Shown: piece by piece, positions 43,091-55,046 of the stretch
Numbering within the stretch: position 1 is the first letter of the stretch
How the letters are laid out: every line of letters starts with the position of its first letter
Origin: Desmodesmus armatus
Taxonomy: Eukaryota; Chlorophyta; Chlorophyceae; Sphaeropleales; Scenedesmaceae
DNA: 64,000 nucleotides
Assembly: GCA_007449985.2 (NCBI GenBank)
Contig: VIIQ02000761.1
Span: forward strand, 186,001-250,000
Direction: 5' to 3'
The notes under the pieces: generated by a model
What the model saw: only the letters and a program-made list of their open reading frames with translations
The model's database searches: none
What the model was told of the DNA's origin: nothing
Translations under genes and position numbers: made by a program

Positions 43091-45057
43091 AGAGTGTGTG
43101 CCAGCTACACAAAAGCTGCTTCGGCCTTTACCTGGCTGGCAGCACAGCTGTGTAGCTACTAGCTAGAAGTACTCACACCTACATGCTACAGCATGCAAGG
43201 ACTCGTCCTACCAAAACCAGTTACAAGCTACGTGTCCAGAGGGTTTGTTCTGTGTGGCTGACGGTCAGCGATAGCAGGACCCCCGGGGGGCTCTCGGCCA
43301 GAGACCTGCAAAATTGATATCTGCCGCAGCTTGCAAATTGGCACAGATGCCGCGTTTATCACTGCAGTGCAGCTGCAGCCAGCTACATGACTGCTTGCAA
43401 ACCGTTTGCTCATCAGCAGCTGTCGACATCCACCAAAGGATTGCTCCATTGGAGCTACTAGCTGGCAGCATCACATGCGACTGCCGGCAGGCGGGCCTGC
43501 CCCAGGGAGTCCTGCCACAACTTGTGAGGCTCACATGTGTACACTCTGCAGGGCCTGAGGCCTGCTCATGAGCAGGCTGTCAACTTAGCCGGGTGGCAGT
43601 GGTGATCACCGCCGCAGTCTTGGCAAGGGCTCTACCTTGATGCCAGTTGTGCTTGTCAGCTGTACGTTTCAGTCCGAGGCCACAGGCTGGCAGTTGACAT
43701 GTGAGAATGACTTGGGAGCTGGGCAGCTTTGCCACCAATTGCGCAGAAGCCGCACCGGCAGACGAGCAACCACTGGTGCTCTTGTTCTGGTGCACCTGGG
43801 TTGTTTCCGGGGCGTGTTGATGTGCATCACACTGTGAGGGGGGAGTGCTCAGTTGTTACCGCTGCCAGCTGGATCAGCCTCATGGCAGGCAGTTTGACCA
43901 TGGCAGCATAGCGTGGCCATGGTCAAAGGTAGGTGTGCCAACTTAGGCGAGGTGTTTCAAGGTTTAGCACACCTTGCCTGAATGCTCCAGCGGTTGCGTC
44001 TGGGCGATGAAGAAGCACCTGGCTAGCAGTGTCTGCGTGCTGTTGCAACGTGTGTTGGCTGGATTTTGTCGCATGTCAATGCTGCAGGGCACTCAGTCAC
44101 AGGTAGCCACTGGGCCGATGTCTACCCTCACTGATCTGAAATGATTGTTGCCACCGGCAGAGGCAGAAGGGTGCTTCACTCAGGTGCAGGTGCTGGGGTG
44201 GGCAGGTGGCTTGTCAGAGAACCAGCCTCTGTCCAGCAGCAGCACCTGTGCCAACCAGGCAGGCAAGGGGCGAACGGCTAGACCAGGGCATACCTTAAGT
44301 CCCAGGCCAACGTGCACGGCCGCCTTGGGTTTGGCCACCACCGCATGCCTGCCGCCTGTGCTGGGCTGGTGTCAGAGGACATTGGTTGATAAGAGTGGCA
44401 CACAGGCGGCCGCCATGCCTCCTTGCATGTCAGTTCACACACCGTAAAGCAGGTCACGACCTATGATCATAGCCAACTCAAGGTGCCATCAGTGCCATAG
44501 CAGGATGCCAAGCTCCCTCCCTACGCATGCTCCGCTATAGCAGGTTGTGTATGTTTGTGTACATGTGTGGCAGGAACAGGGTGCTCCAGAGCCAGGAAGA
44601 GAGGAGGAGGTATCCAGTGCCAGATCGTCGGCCGAAATTGCTGTTGGAAGAGCCGGTGCATCTGGCCTTTGACATGCAAAGAAAGCACACAGGAAAGAAA
44701 GCTCAGCAAAACACATACACGCACACCCACATCTTTTCGTATGCCTTTCGGTCTCAAAGCCACGTCACACCCGCAGTTTGAGAGATGTATCATCGGCTTG
44801 CTCCACAGCGTATCTGTTGTTTCTCAATTGCAATCTTATCACGTCTTGGTCTGTGCTCTCGGTGTTACCTTCACACACCAGCTCCTGTTCTGCTGAACAT
44901 CCCCCCTGTCCAAGGGCCCAGCCAGTGCTCAACACAGGTTCAGCAATTGCTACGACAGCCGCTTTTGGACGTGTGGGATCATACAAGGTGTTTGGAAGCT
45001 TTCGCTGGCCGGCCAGTGTCAGTTGTGTGCCCTCTCTTGACCCTGCTGTGAGCGGAC

Positions 45058-48000
45058 ATGTCTCAGCGCCTCTTGGAGAAGCTGCGCACACTGGTACGCA
45101 CTTTCAAAAGCTGCTGAAGCCTCCAGTGGGTTATGATTGTTCTGGAGCGAGCAAATTGCACCAGCTGGGCAATTGCATGCCTCAGTACAGCATGCCTCTG
45201 CACAGCACAAGGAGGCAGACAGTGACAGCATGGCAGTAGATTTCTGCCCTGGCCGAGGACTCCTCTTGAACAGCAGGATTGGTGGTGCGGTGTTGCATGC
45301 TGGTGTTCAGCCATGCTCAGCATCGCTGTTCAGCAAGGTGTGCTGGCCAGCATGCAACAGCCATGAGCTGGCGATTGTGTCCTGCAGGGCTTGTCTGCAG
45401 AGGAGAACCACACCCCAAAGGCATCCACGACATCTGCAACGAAGCAGAAAAGGATAACTTTCCGGATCTTCTTCCCCATGCCGCCCTTTGATGGCATCCA
45501 CTTCAACGCCCTCAAAGCAGGACATGGCGCCTACAACTTCACCGTAAGCACCAACCTGCATCTGCACGCAATTGTATCAACTCATGGTCAGAAGTGTGTG
45601 TGCTGGCACCATGTTAGGTGGCTGACGCTTTCGGTTGTTTCAGCGCTGAGGCCTGCATGCTGTTGACAGGGCAGCCAAAGGCATGCCTCTGCATGCCTTG
45701 TGCCTACTGCTGCTTGCATGACAGCTGCACGCACGCACTCCACATACATGGGACCTGAGCGTGGCGTATGCGTCTTTGCTCCTGCGGGTCACACTGTGTG
45801 CTGACACGGCACAAACAACTGCATGGCATGCTGCATGCAGGGTCTGTTGTTGGGTGTTGGCGGCAAGCAGCTGCAGAGAATCAAGCAGGAGTCCAATTCT
45901 AGGGTGGAGGTTGTGAACTCGCACGGCAACCTTAATGGCAGCCATCCGGACCCCATCGACGAGACCCTTCATGCCTTGGTCACAGCAGACAACATGGTGG
46001 GTGCTGTATGGGCTGTGCTGGGCGCTCCTGGGCTGTGCTGGGCTTGGGCCATGCTGTGCTGAATATGGGGATGCTGGCCTGTTTTGTGCTGAGCTGTGCT
46101 GGGTCACAGCTGGGTCACAGCTGGGCCTTGCTGGGCTGGGCTTTGACTGGGTTGTGCTGAGCTCGGGCTGGGCTCGATTCCGCCCTGCCCTGCGCAGAAG
46201 ACCCCATGTGATGTCACTTGCGTAGCCCAGCTGGCCCCTTGGACTGGGGTGTGCTGGTCTGCAGCGTAGAGGCTGTACACACATATCGACTGCTCGAGGC
46301 CACTCCTGCGACATGCGCACAGCAGCAGCCTGCTTCCAGAGCTGCATGCAGCTCCTGCGCAGTGGGCTGCCGACTGCAGGTTTCCTGCGTGCTGACTGCA
46401 TGCAACTGCTGCCGCAGGTCAAGCTGCAGAGGGCAGTCGACCTGGTGGTACAGGTCCTGTCACCCACTAATGCCAGATTTGAGTCATTCCAGGTGGAGGC
46501 TGGTGGCAGCACGCGCCTGGTAGTCGCGCAGCCATCGAAGGGCAAGGCTGGCGCATCCAAGTCCAAGGTATGTTAGGCATCGAGGATGCATGTGTAGCTA
46601 GCATACTCTGAACATGCAAGTCACATGCAAGCAATCTATGAGGCACACCAACGTGTTCCGACTAGGATAGCAAACCGGGAGTGCATCGCCGGCAGGTGCA
46701 TGTATGCAGCCACAGAGCTACGCTGCTCCTGCAGCTGCTCAGTGTCCAGCATGCAAAGCGTGCCTATGGCGCGCAGCAGCAGGGCTCGAGCCGAACCCAT
46801 GTGCACCACTGCTCCAGACCGCAGCAACATTGCACACTTGGCTGATGACTGGTGTGCCATCCGTCTTGCTCTGTTTGCTTGCAGCAGTCCAGGCCCAGCA
46901 GCAGTAACAGGCCAACCTCTTTGGATGGCAGCTGCTGCTCCTGCAGCACCAAGGGCATGCCTGCCTCCCCCGCCCTGACACCGGTCACACCAGCAGCTAC
47001 AGGCAGCAGGCATGGTTCAATGTTTGCGCCAGGTTCCTCAGGCCCAAACAGCTGCAGCAGTAGCAGGGCGCACACACCAAGCCCAAGCACGCACAGCAGC
47101 GCCAGCAGGGGTGCGCAGCAGGCGCAGCACAGCAGCGCCAGCACGCCTGTGTACGGTGGTGAGGGTGGCAGCAAGGATACTCACAGCCACTTGGAGGGCT
47201 TCCAGCTGCCTCCTGCAGCTTTGCCTGCAGGCTTAGAGCTGCCCTTGGCAACAGAGGAGTGGCCGGCACTGCCCTCCAGCCAGGAAACCAGCAGCAGCAA
47301 GCAGAGTGATGCTGGGGCAAGCAGGCCTTGCTTGTTTGTGTCGAGTGCTGATGACGACCAGGCAGGAAGCACCAGCACACACCAGGCCAGCAGCCAGGGC
47401 GGCAGTTCCTTGGACAGTGATGGTGACAGCTCCTGCCCAGCTTGCCAGATAGGACACCATGATGCAGGTGGCTTGGCAGCCGCAGGCAGTGTGCAGCCGG
47501 GGCCTGAGCAGGCGCTTGCAGCGCTTGCAGGCACCACAGCACCACCATCTGCTGCACCAGCAGGGGCTGGCAGCATACTGACAGGTGGTGAGGGCTGTGC
47601 TGGCAGCGCGGCGGTGACAGGTGATGCAGCTGCAGAGCATGCTCTGCTGTCACCGCTGACACCACAGGCCCAGCAGCACCAGCAAAGTGGCATGATGGGG
47701 TCAAGCTCCCAGGCTGGCCCTGGTGCAGGCTGCAGGGATGCTGTCGGTTACAGCAGTGCATTCATGCCTGGCATGGGCATGGGCGTGGACGGCAGGTGCT
47801 GCGGCGCAGCGCCAGAGTCCTTTGGCCAGTTGCAGTTCAGCCAGGAGCCATGTGACTTGGACCTGCTGCTGCTGCGGCAGCGTGCTGGGCTGGTCTCACA
47901 GGTTTGCTTGCACTGTGATGGTCCAGTTCAGCTGCCTGCAAGCAGCAGCGCATGTGCCTGTGCTGGGGTGCCGCCTGCAGTTACCCTGCAGATACCCCAC

Positions 48001-48513
48001 ATGGGTGGTGGCAGCGGGCTGATGGGCATAAGCGCAGGCTACCCAGCGGTGTCAGCAGCTGGTGTGGGCACGTGTGACCCATACGGCCTGTCTGCCGGCT
48101 TCAGCGTGTCTGGCGCTGACTTTGGGTGCCCGCACGGGGTGCAGGGCCACCACCAGCAGGGGCCCAGCGAGGAGCTGTTCCGCCAGGAGTACCAGCGTCA
48201 GGCGCAGGAGTGCAACATGCAGATGGTGGCGGCTGCAGCAGCATCCGTGTACAGCAGCAGTGACGGCGGGGGTGTCCACAGCAGCTTCTCTGGCGGCCAG
48301 TGTTATGGGCAGGCGCAAGGGGTCATGATGCCGGGCGGATGCTGGGAGGCAACGCAGTACTCCGCCAACTGTGCGGCTGTTGCGGCTGCCGCATCGTCTG
48401 CGTTCGGGCCCCCAAGCTTGCCTGCAGTGGCGTTAGAGGGTCGGGCTTGGGATGATGCTGCCAGCAGCCTTACCAGCAGTGGCTTTATGTCACATGCCAA
48501 GAGCATATGGTGA
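45058..48513 (+). CDS. KH-domain (SF1/STAR-like) RNA-binding protein with long disordered C-terminus
   Basis: Exons: 45388-45543, 45841-45996, 46418-46567 and 46885-48513, all phase 0; a tentative first exon 45058-45093 (MSQRLLEKLRTL) also ends in phase 0. About 708 residues. The KH domain is split over the first exons: RITFRIFFPMPPFDGIHFN, then GLLLGVGGKQLQRIKQES with the GxxG loop (GVGG), then ETLHALVTAD and VKLQRAVDLVVQVLSP. The order GLLLGxxGxxLxxIxxES followed by LHxLVTAD is that of SF1/branch-point-binding and STAR-type KH proteins. The 542-residue last exon is disordered and rich in S, G, Q and A; no zinc knuckle is seen, so it is probably not SF1 itself. Intron 3 (46568-46884) begins exactly with a copy of dispersed repeat family B. 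Confidence 0.82.
46568..46680 (+). repeat. Dispersed repeat family B, copy 2, at a 5' splice site
   Basis: Copy of 42978-43090. The repeat starts with GTATGTTAGGCA, and its first two bases are the GT of the KH gene's intron. Confidence 0.88.
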
Positions 48514-49067
48514 AATGGAGGCAGTTGAGCTGCTCCTCGTGCCTGCAACCATGGCTGTTGATTTTTTTGACAAACACCTGAACCCTTGTTGAGGGACAGC
48601 AGTGCTGTACTCCAGTGCATGATCCTTCTGCAAAACTGCGATCTGGTCTTTTCAGAAAAGCATACAAGCCTAGGGCATGCTTCTGTCCTTCAAATTCGCT
48701 CAAACGTTGCAAACCGCACCTGTCCGCTCAAACTGAAGGTTGCGTACATACGTCAACACGATCTTGATCTTTGATACGCCTCACCTGCTACAAGGCCAAA
48801 CAGCAATACCTGCTCCTTGACCAACACCCTGCAGTATCAACACCCTGCTGCTTTTGCATCAGGTATGTTGGGTTTGATTGTTTTTATCCAACTCCAAAAT
48901 GCCCTTCAAAGCATAGCTGATCTCTCTGCGACGTCCTTCACTGAACTGTTGTTGTGCTGTGCAACACTGGGGTACACAGGCTGGGTGACAGCTGTGGCCA
49001 CTTGTCCTGCAGCAGCCAACAGGCCAGAGAGCGCACTGTGGCTTGACTCTTGTCACTTCAGCCTTGC
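48514..49067. other. Intergenic, no feature seen
   Basis: Between the KH gene and the DUF92 gene on the same strand; no RNA, repeat or promoter motif recognised. Confidence 0.5.
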
Positions 49068-52000
49068 ATGCAGCAGCACAGCCGCGGAGTGAGGCAGCAT
49101 ACCTGCACAGCGACAAGCCATGCCAGGCCTGCTGGCCTGGTCAAGCTGCCACGCCAGCTGGTCCGCCTGACACAGCGCAACAGCCAATGCCTTGGCAATG
49201 CAGCTGAGGGTGGGGATGTGGTGCGCCCCAACGCACAGGCTGCAGCCCCAGTGTCCCCTCCACCTATTGCTGGCTCAGCAGCAGGCAACAGCACCCCTCC
49301 CCAACATGCTGCCTCTGGGCACTCAGCAGCCAAGCCCAGCAGCAGCAGCACTGCAAAGGGCTCCTACAGCGAGTTCTATAAGGCTCTCAACAGCACACAG
49401 TATGGGTTGGCTGCAGGAGGCTTCGCTGGTGGCAGGGACACACCCTCGAATGGCCCTGGTGCTGGCACACAGCCTCAACACCACCAACAAGCGCAGCAGC
49501 TAGACCCGGCGTCTCCATCACCAGCAGCAGCAGCTGCTGGTGGGGACAGCACAGGAGGCAGCACGGTCTCCAGCACAGGCAGCAGCACGGTCTCCAGCAC
49601 CATCAGCAGTACCGATGCATCCCAGCAGCAGCAGCCGCAGCAACCCACTGACAGCAGCGTTGGTGTCCAAGACGCCATCAAAAAAGCCCAGGAGGCCCTA
49701 GCTGCTGCTGAGAGCAGTCTTAGCTCCATCCACAAGCTGCGCAGTGCACAGCCCCCTGGCAAGTGGTCTGGCCTGTTGCAAGTTGCAAAGAGCTTGGCCA
49801 CTGCTGCAGCAGCTGGGGCCCTGCTAGTCGCATCGCATGCCTTTGGTTTGGGCTGGCAGTGGGCGGGTGCAACGATCGGTGCTTTGGCCCTAGCAGGTGA
49901 GAGGGGCCAGCAGTATCATACAGCAGGGATCACACATGTGCTGGGTGGGTTGGGGAGGTTTACGTTGCACCCAGCAGCTGGTGAAGATGCAACTTTTGTG
50001 TGCAGTATACTGGGGCGTCACCAGGTGTCTTGGCACTACCCCTTTACTGCAACCTTGTGACTGGGCTACTGTGGTTCTGAATTGTCCTGTGTCTGCTTAC
50101 ATCCCCCAAGCCATTCTGAGAACGTCACACTTGAAATCGGTGCTGCCAAAATTCACATCACTCACACCTCTCGTGTGTGGTGTGATACTTCAACTGCACC
50201 TGCTGCCTGTTCGTCGCCTGCAGCTCAAATATTCAAGCAGCAGTATGTGACAGAAGCAGGCGCTGTAGCAGCAGCTGCAGCATGCCTTGCCACCTTTGGC
50301 TGCAGCTTGCGCTTTGGGCTGGTGCTGCTGGCAGTGTCTTACAGCAGCTGCAAGCTGCGGCAGTTCAAGGAGACCCGCGTTGTGCAGGACTACTCCACGA
50401 TTAGTACGCCGCTTGCGGCACAGCAACAGCAGCAAGAGCAGGAGCAGCAGCAACCCAGGGACTGGCTTGAGGTGAGTGGGCAGCGACGGGCAGCATCCAA
50501 TACTGTTTGAAGTGCATTCTGGTTGGAAGTGCATTTGGCCTGCATTGCAGTATGTGCTGGAGCAGCTGGGGGGGGGGGTGCAAGGTGCCACCATACACAC
50601 TGTCTCCAAACCCAGCACAGAGCTGTTTGTTAAGGTACCTAATCAGCCAACAGGTTGCTGCAGGGCCAAATATCAGCACTGCCTTGTGCAGCATGGCAGT
50701 GAAACACACTCTGCCGGCACCCGCCTGTCTGTGGCTTGTATGTTCTGCCACCCTTCAGGCACAGCTGTTTGCAGTCAATGAAAACCAGTTTGCTGCCTGC
50801 AGCCAACATCAGCACTGGCTCCACAAAGCATGGTCCTGAAATTGTATGCCCTGTTGTGTTTCCTGCCACCCTTCAGGTTGCTGGTGTTGCTGCCATACCC
50901 ACCATCCTTGCAATCGCTTATGGCGCCATGGCGGGGTGCCTGGACCTGCCCCTGGGTACACTGCCGAATGTGGAGACCTGGCGTGCAGACCTGCTGACGC
51001 TACTGCAGGGTGCCGTGCTGGGGTGGTATGCTTGCATCTGTGGGGATGCATGGTCCTCTGAGCTTGGGGAGTTGTCAGGTGGGCACTCAAGAATGTGGCG
51101 GGCGGTCTGGTGTGCATGTGTTGTGCTGGCAACTTGTTGGTTGACTTCATAGGCTGCCTTGCAAAGAATTATGTTTGCAGGCTCTCTGCTGATGCCGTCA
51201 CCCTTCAGAGCATGGTGTTGCTGATTCAGCAACCATGTGTGAGACGCCCTGTCGTGTGAGGGTGTGACGCATGGGCTGCGGCTATCTCTGCCTGGCTTCA
51301 ATGCACATACGATCACCCCGCCACTACACTGACGAACCTTGGTGTGCCATCACTAACAGCGCCCCCCATGGTGTCTGTGCTGCTTGCGGTCGCAGGTGAC
51401 CAGCCCAGGTTACTGACCACCATGCAGCCTGTGCGTAAGGGCACACACGGTGGTGTCACCCTGTTGGGCTTGTCTGGAGCTGCTGCTGGTGGGCTGCTGG
51501 TGGGTGCAGTCTTCTACTGTGCAGCGGTTCTGTCCCCTACCCTGTGGGTGTTTGAAGCACAGGTGGGTGTTCACCGTGGGCGTTGCTTGCATGGCTAGAG
51601 ATAGAGAGAGAGATGACGCTGAAGTGCCAGGCACTCAGGGTTGGTTTGGGAGGGGACCGTGTGTGACCTGATAGTGGTGGCCATGTCCCCACCGTTTGCA
51701 TGGCTATTTCTGATGTGCGGCTGATGGCTGTCGGACAACCCTAGGAAGTGCAGCAGATCATGTGGCAAGCATGTGGCTGACAGCGGCACATGTGCTAGCC
51801 AGGTCTGCAGGTGGCGAGCTATGGCATCGCGCAGCAACGAGGAGTGCTTCGAGCTGCTGTGACCAATTAGTCTGCATCTGCAGATGCTCTGTATGTTCAG
51901 GCTGGGAAGAGGACAGCTGAGACACCCAACAGCACCCCAGCATTCCTCACTGAAATCCCGCGTAAGATGCATGCAGCCTGCCCGCTCACAATTTTGGTGC

Positions 52001-52478
52001 ATTCAAGGGGGGGGCGTGCAGGAAAGTGCCGGAAATTAAAGCTGTTAGTGCACATAATACACCCTGAAAGTTTCAGGGCAAGGTCCGACGTGGTGCTGTC
52101 CAGCACCCAGACTGCCCCCCCCCCCTGGTGCATTCGCACTTTTTTGTCTGACGTCTCTTCATGTGTCTCTGCCTCGCCCTCCTCCTCCCTCCTTCACTCC
52201 TGCTGCAGCGCATGGCAGCCATGGCACAGTGGCGAGTCATTCCCCTAGGCCTGATGGCCGGCCTCTTTGGGTCCCTGTTGGACTCACTGCTAGGGGCAGC
52301 ACTGCAATTCACAGGGTACGACCTGTCCCGCCGCAGCATCACCAGCAAGCCTGGGGCCTCAGTGCAGCGCATCAGTGGGCTAGAGCTGCCCTGGCTGACA
52401 GATAATGTGGTCAACGTGCTGGCAGCGTCTGTTACTGCGGCGCTCACGGCGCTGGCTGCTTTGGCAACCTTTGGGTAG
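49068..52478 (+). CDS. DUF92/TMEM19-like multi-pass membrane protein
   Basis: Exons: 49068-49896, 50224-50471, 50877-51078, 51396-51562 and 52209-52478, with phases 1, 0, 1 and 0 closing; about 505 residues. The conserved DUF92 core is clear: CGDAWSSELGELS, PRLLTTMQPVRKGTHGGVT, LLGLSGAAAGGLLVGAVF, and the loop GLFGSLLDSLLGAALQFTG, followed by ISGLELPW and DNVVNVLAA. The family includes animal TMEM19, plant PGR and the plastid phytyl-phosphate kinase VTE6; the C-terminal loop is closer to TMEM19/PGR, so a kinase role should not be assumed. The first exon has a long S/Q/A-rich extension, including QQQQPQQP, before the first membrane span, absent from the short animal proteins. An extra exon could lie near 50551. 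The last intron contains a small element at 52005-52125. Confidence 0.85.
51996..52135 (+). mobile_element. Short G-run/C-run terminated element with 9-bp target duplication
   Basis: Element about 52005-52125 (121 bp): AA plus a G-run, CGTGCAGGAAAGTGCC, a palindrome CCTGAAAGTTTCAGG, then GTGGTGCTGTCCAGCACC, GACTG and a C-run. Direct repeats GGTGCATTC flank it at 51996-52004 and 52127-52135 (10 bp with the preceding T). Its ends and palindrome match the larger element in TAF9 intron 2, which has CCTGGAATTTTCAGG. Confidence 0.82.
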
Positions 52479-55046
52479 GGTGGTTCTGAGAAGAGGTGCT
52501 GCATATGGCCCTGCTGGGGCTCTTCAGAGGGGTGGCATCTCAGGGGCACAGGCCACTGCAGTAGCAGTAGGAGCATTGGGAGTGGGAGGAGGGGGTCGAT
52601 CGTGAGGCTGCAGGCATGCACGCAGGCGGATAGCGCCTTGCATGTGTTGTATGTGTACATGTTCCAGCTCAGCACGGGGTTAGTCACGAACACACCAGGG
52701 GCACGTAATGCCAGCAGTCTGTTGTTTTGAGTAATGTGTAAGGTTGGACGGGGTGTGCGTCAACGTGGTCGGGGCTGTTGACGGGGGTTTGAGTGGTGCC
52801 TGCTCGTGGTTGAGCAGCGCATGCTGTGTTGCTAGGCATGGTGGAATCTACTAGGCTAGTACCAGGTATGATGGTGCCTGTGTAAAAAAGATATTGCTTG
52901 CGTCGCTCAGCTGGGGCCGTATCTGTTCACAACCGACACTGGCCGTGGGTGACAGCAGGGCATGGGCTGCTCATGTATCTCAGCCCTGTTTGATGGCAGC
53001 TGTCTTTTCCAGCAGAGACGTGCAGTGAGCAGTTGAGGTGGTGTACTGCCTCTCACATTGTGCTGCACGGGATGCAGCTGGCTTGTGCGGTACACTGAGT
53101 TGCATGAGCAGCCGAGGTGGCGTGTTGTCTCCCAGTTGTGGCTGCGAGACGTGCACCTGGCTGTGAGCTACAATCAGTGGCATGTGCACCACATGCATAT
53201 GCATACATGCACATCCTCCTCCCCATCCTCATTTTGGGTTCATGCAGCTGCGTGCCGGCGGTGCTGCGACTGTTTTTGGAGCATGCGTGTGGTGCTTGTG
53301 CTGCGGCGGAGTGTTGTACACCGCCGTGCCTGGTGAATGTTGAGGCAGTGAGGCCGGTGGTGTGTGTGTTGGGCTGCCGTGATGGTGCACCTCTGGGCAA
53401 GTGCTGTGTGTGTTGACCAAGAGAGTATGTGTGGTTTGACTGGCTGTGTCATGTTGTGCCGGAGTGCTTGTTGACGTATGTTTCAGGCTGCAACGCTGCA
53501 TGGTGAGAGCAGATCCCGCACCACACAGGGCATGGACTTTTTGGATGTGGCTAAGGTTGCTGTCCTGCACAGAAAGAGTGCATTCCGGCACAACAGGTAC
53601 ACAGCCACCTGTAAGTGCCTGAAACAGCCTTAGGCATTGGCTGGGCTTAGGCCCCACTGGGTGGGCCTGTTGCATCGAGCCAGCCAACCACACCGCTTTT
53701 GGCGACATGTCACCAAAAGGGGTGTGTGGCTGGGGCATGCGTGCCGTTCGGGTGTGCATGCGTACTTTGCCCCAGTGTTGTCCTCACCACCATCCCGAAG
53801 GAGTCTCAGATATGTGCGCACCAACTCCGTATGACGCATCCGGCCTTGAAACTTCCTGTTCCACTAAAGTGTCGTACTCAGGGCCGCTCAGAACAGTTGG
53901 ACTGTGTGACATGCCCGTTTTTGGGCCTGCAGTACACCTTGCTCCGCATCAGCAGGTTGTACACCAGGCTTCAGCTGTTGAAGGGGTGGCCGTTTGCAAG
54001 AGTATGATGCACGGCGGGCCCATGGTGTCCATATGCGCCCAGATGGTGTGGTCTGAAGAGCACCATGCGGTTCTGCTCCAGGCTTTGCCGGCAGGAGGCT
54101 GGCTGTGCCACAACAACAGCAACACCCTTTGTGTCAGTGGGTTGGGCCCTTGTGTTGCTGGCTGGGTTGTGTCCCACCTCCCTGTTGTTTCACAGTGCAT
54201 CACAATCCTTGTTGCACCCATGTGCTGGAAGGGTCATGAGTACCAACAGCCCGCAGACTTGGTGGGGTCCTGCACCACTGCCCAGTGAGGGTGGGCAGCT
54301 GCAGGCGGCGGAAGTAAGGCCCCTGGGCACTATGTAGCTCTTGCAGGACAGTCGTATATGGTACTGACTCTGTGTACCCCTTGCAGGGACAGTTACAGAG
54401 AGCTGGCGGCCTCCTTGATAAACAGGGCTGGCTGCACGCTGGTGAGGCGTGGTTCCTGCGCTTGCTGGCGTGGTTTAGTTGTGTTGCACAGCCGCTTGTG
54501 CAGCTTTGTACAACAGAAAGCTGGGTTTCTTTATGTTCTTCATGTTGTGGTCTGGTGAAGCCTTCATGGTGTGGACTGTGCACTGATGCTGGGTGCGTGC
54601 GGTGTAAGCAATGGCTGTGTGCTGGTGCTGGCACTTGATGAACACAAGCTGGTGCGACTGGAAGTGGCAGAGAAGCATGGAAAGTCACAGAAAGTACTCT
54701 CTTTCACATCCACAACAACTAGTAGAGTAGGGCAATGCCCGGCATAGCAACAACTGGCACAATACAATCAGGACACCAGGAGGACACCTGAGGGCACTCA
54801 AAAACAGATCGTCACGGGATGTGCATCATGACTGCCACTGCAGATGCACAGAGGGTACCCAAATTTGCATGCAGATTACAAGATGTTGATTGTATCTCGG
54901 CTTCGATCGGACGGGCCATCACCTAAACCCTTAGGACCTACTCCGCGTAGACAGATCCGCAATAGGAACGCATGAGCCCTCACCAACGAAGCCTCACGCA
55001 TCTCCACAACCTTTCCTGAATCAGGTCGAGCTTCCAGCCCTGCAAA
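52479..55046. other. 2.6 kb without a recognised gene
   Basis: An open frame of 193 codons (53707-54288, plus) starts with ATG but has no family motif, no membrane span and unremarkable composition; I do not call it. The promoter of psaE must lie near the right end; no TATA box was seen. Confidence 0.45.

Larger units (their letters stand above)
38403..45057. other. 6.6 kb with no recognised gene
   Basis: Many short frames on both strands, none with a family signature or joinable by splice phase. Present: a GT/G-run (38836-38869), repeat family A (39801-39872), two direct hairpin repeats (41057-41114), poly-G runs near 41532 and 41658, and repeat family B (42978-43090). A 217-codon open frame on the minus strand (39390-40043) crosses the family A copy and looks fortuitous. 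Non-coding RNA genes or fast-evolving genes could be missed here. Confidence 0.5.

Noticed and set aside
45640..46566. 308-codon open frame on the minus strand
   Set aside because: Runs antisense across the KH exons and their introns; the plus-strand KH exons explain the coding signal.
50551..50635. Additional exon of the DUF92 gene
   Set aside because: Has an acceptor-like start but contains a poly-G run and breaks the core; skipping it joins exons in phase. Left as possible only.
49068..52478. Naming the DUF92 protein VTE6
   Set aside because: The C-terminal loop and insert look closer to TMEM19/PGR; family membership alone does not give kinase function.
53707..54288. 193-codon open frame as a gene
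   Set aside because: No family motif, no neighbouring exons, and long frames arise by chance in this GC-rich DNA.
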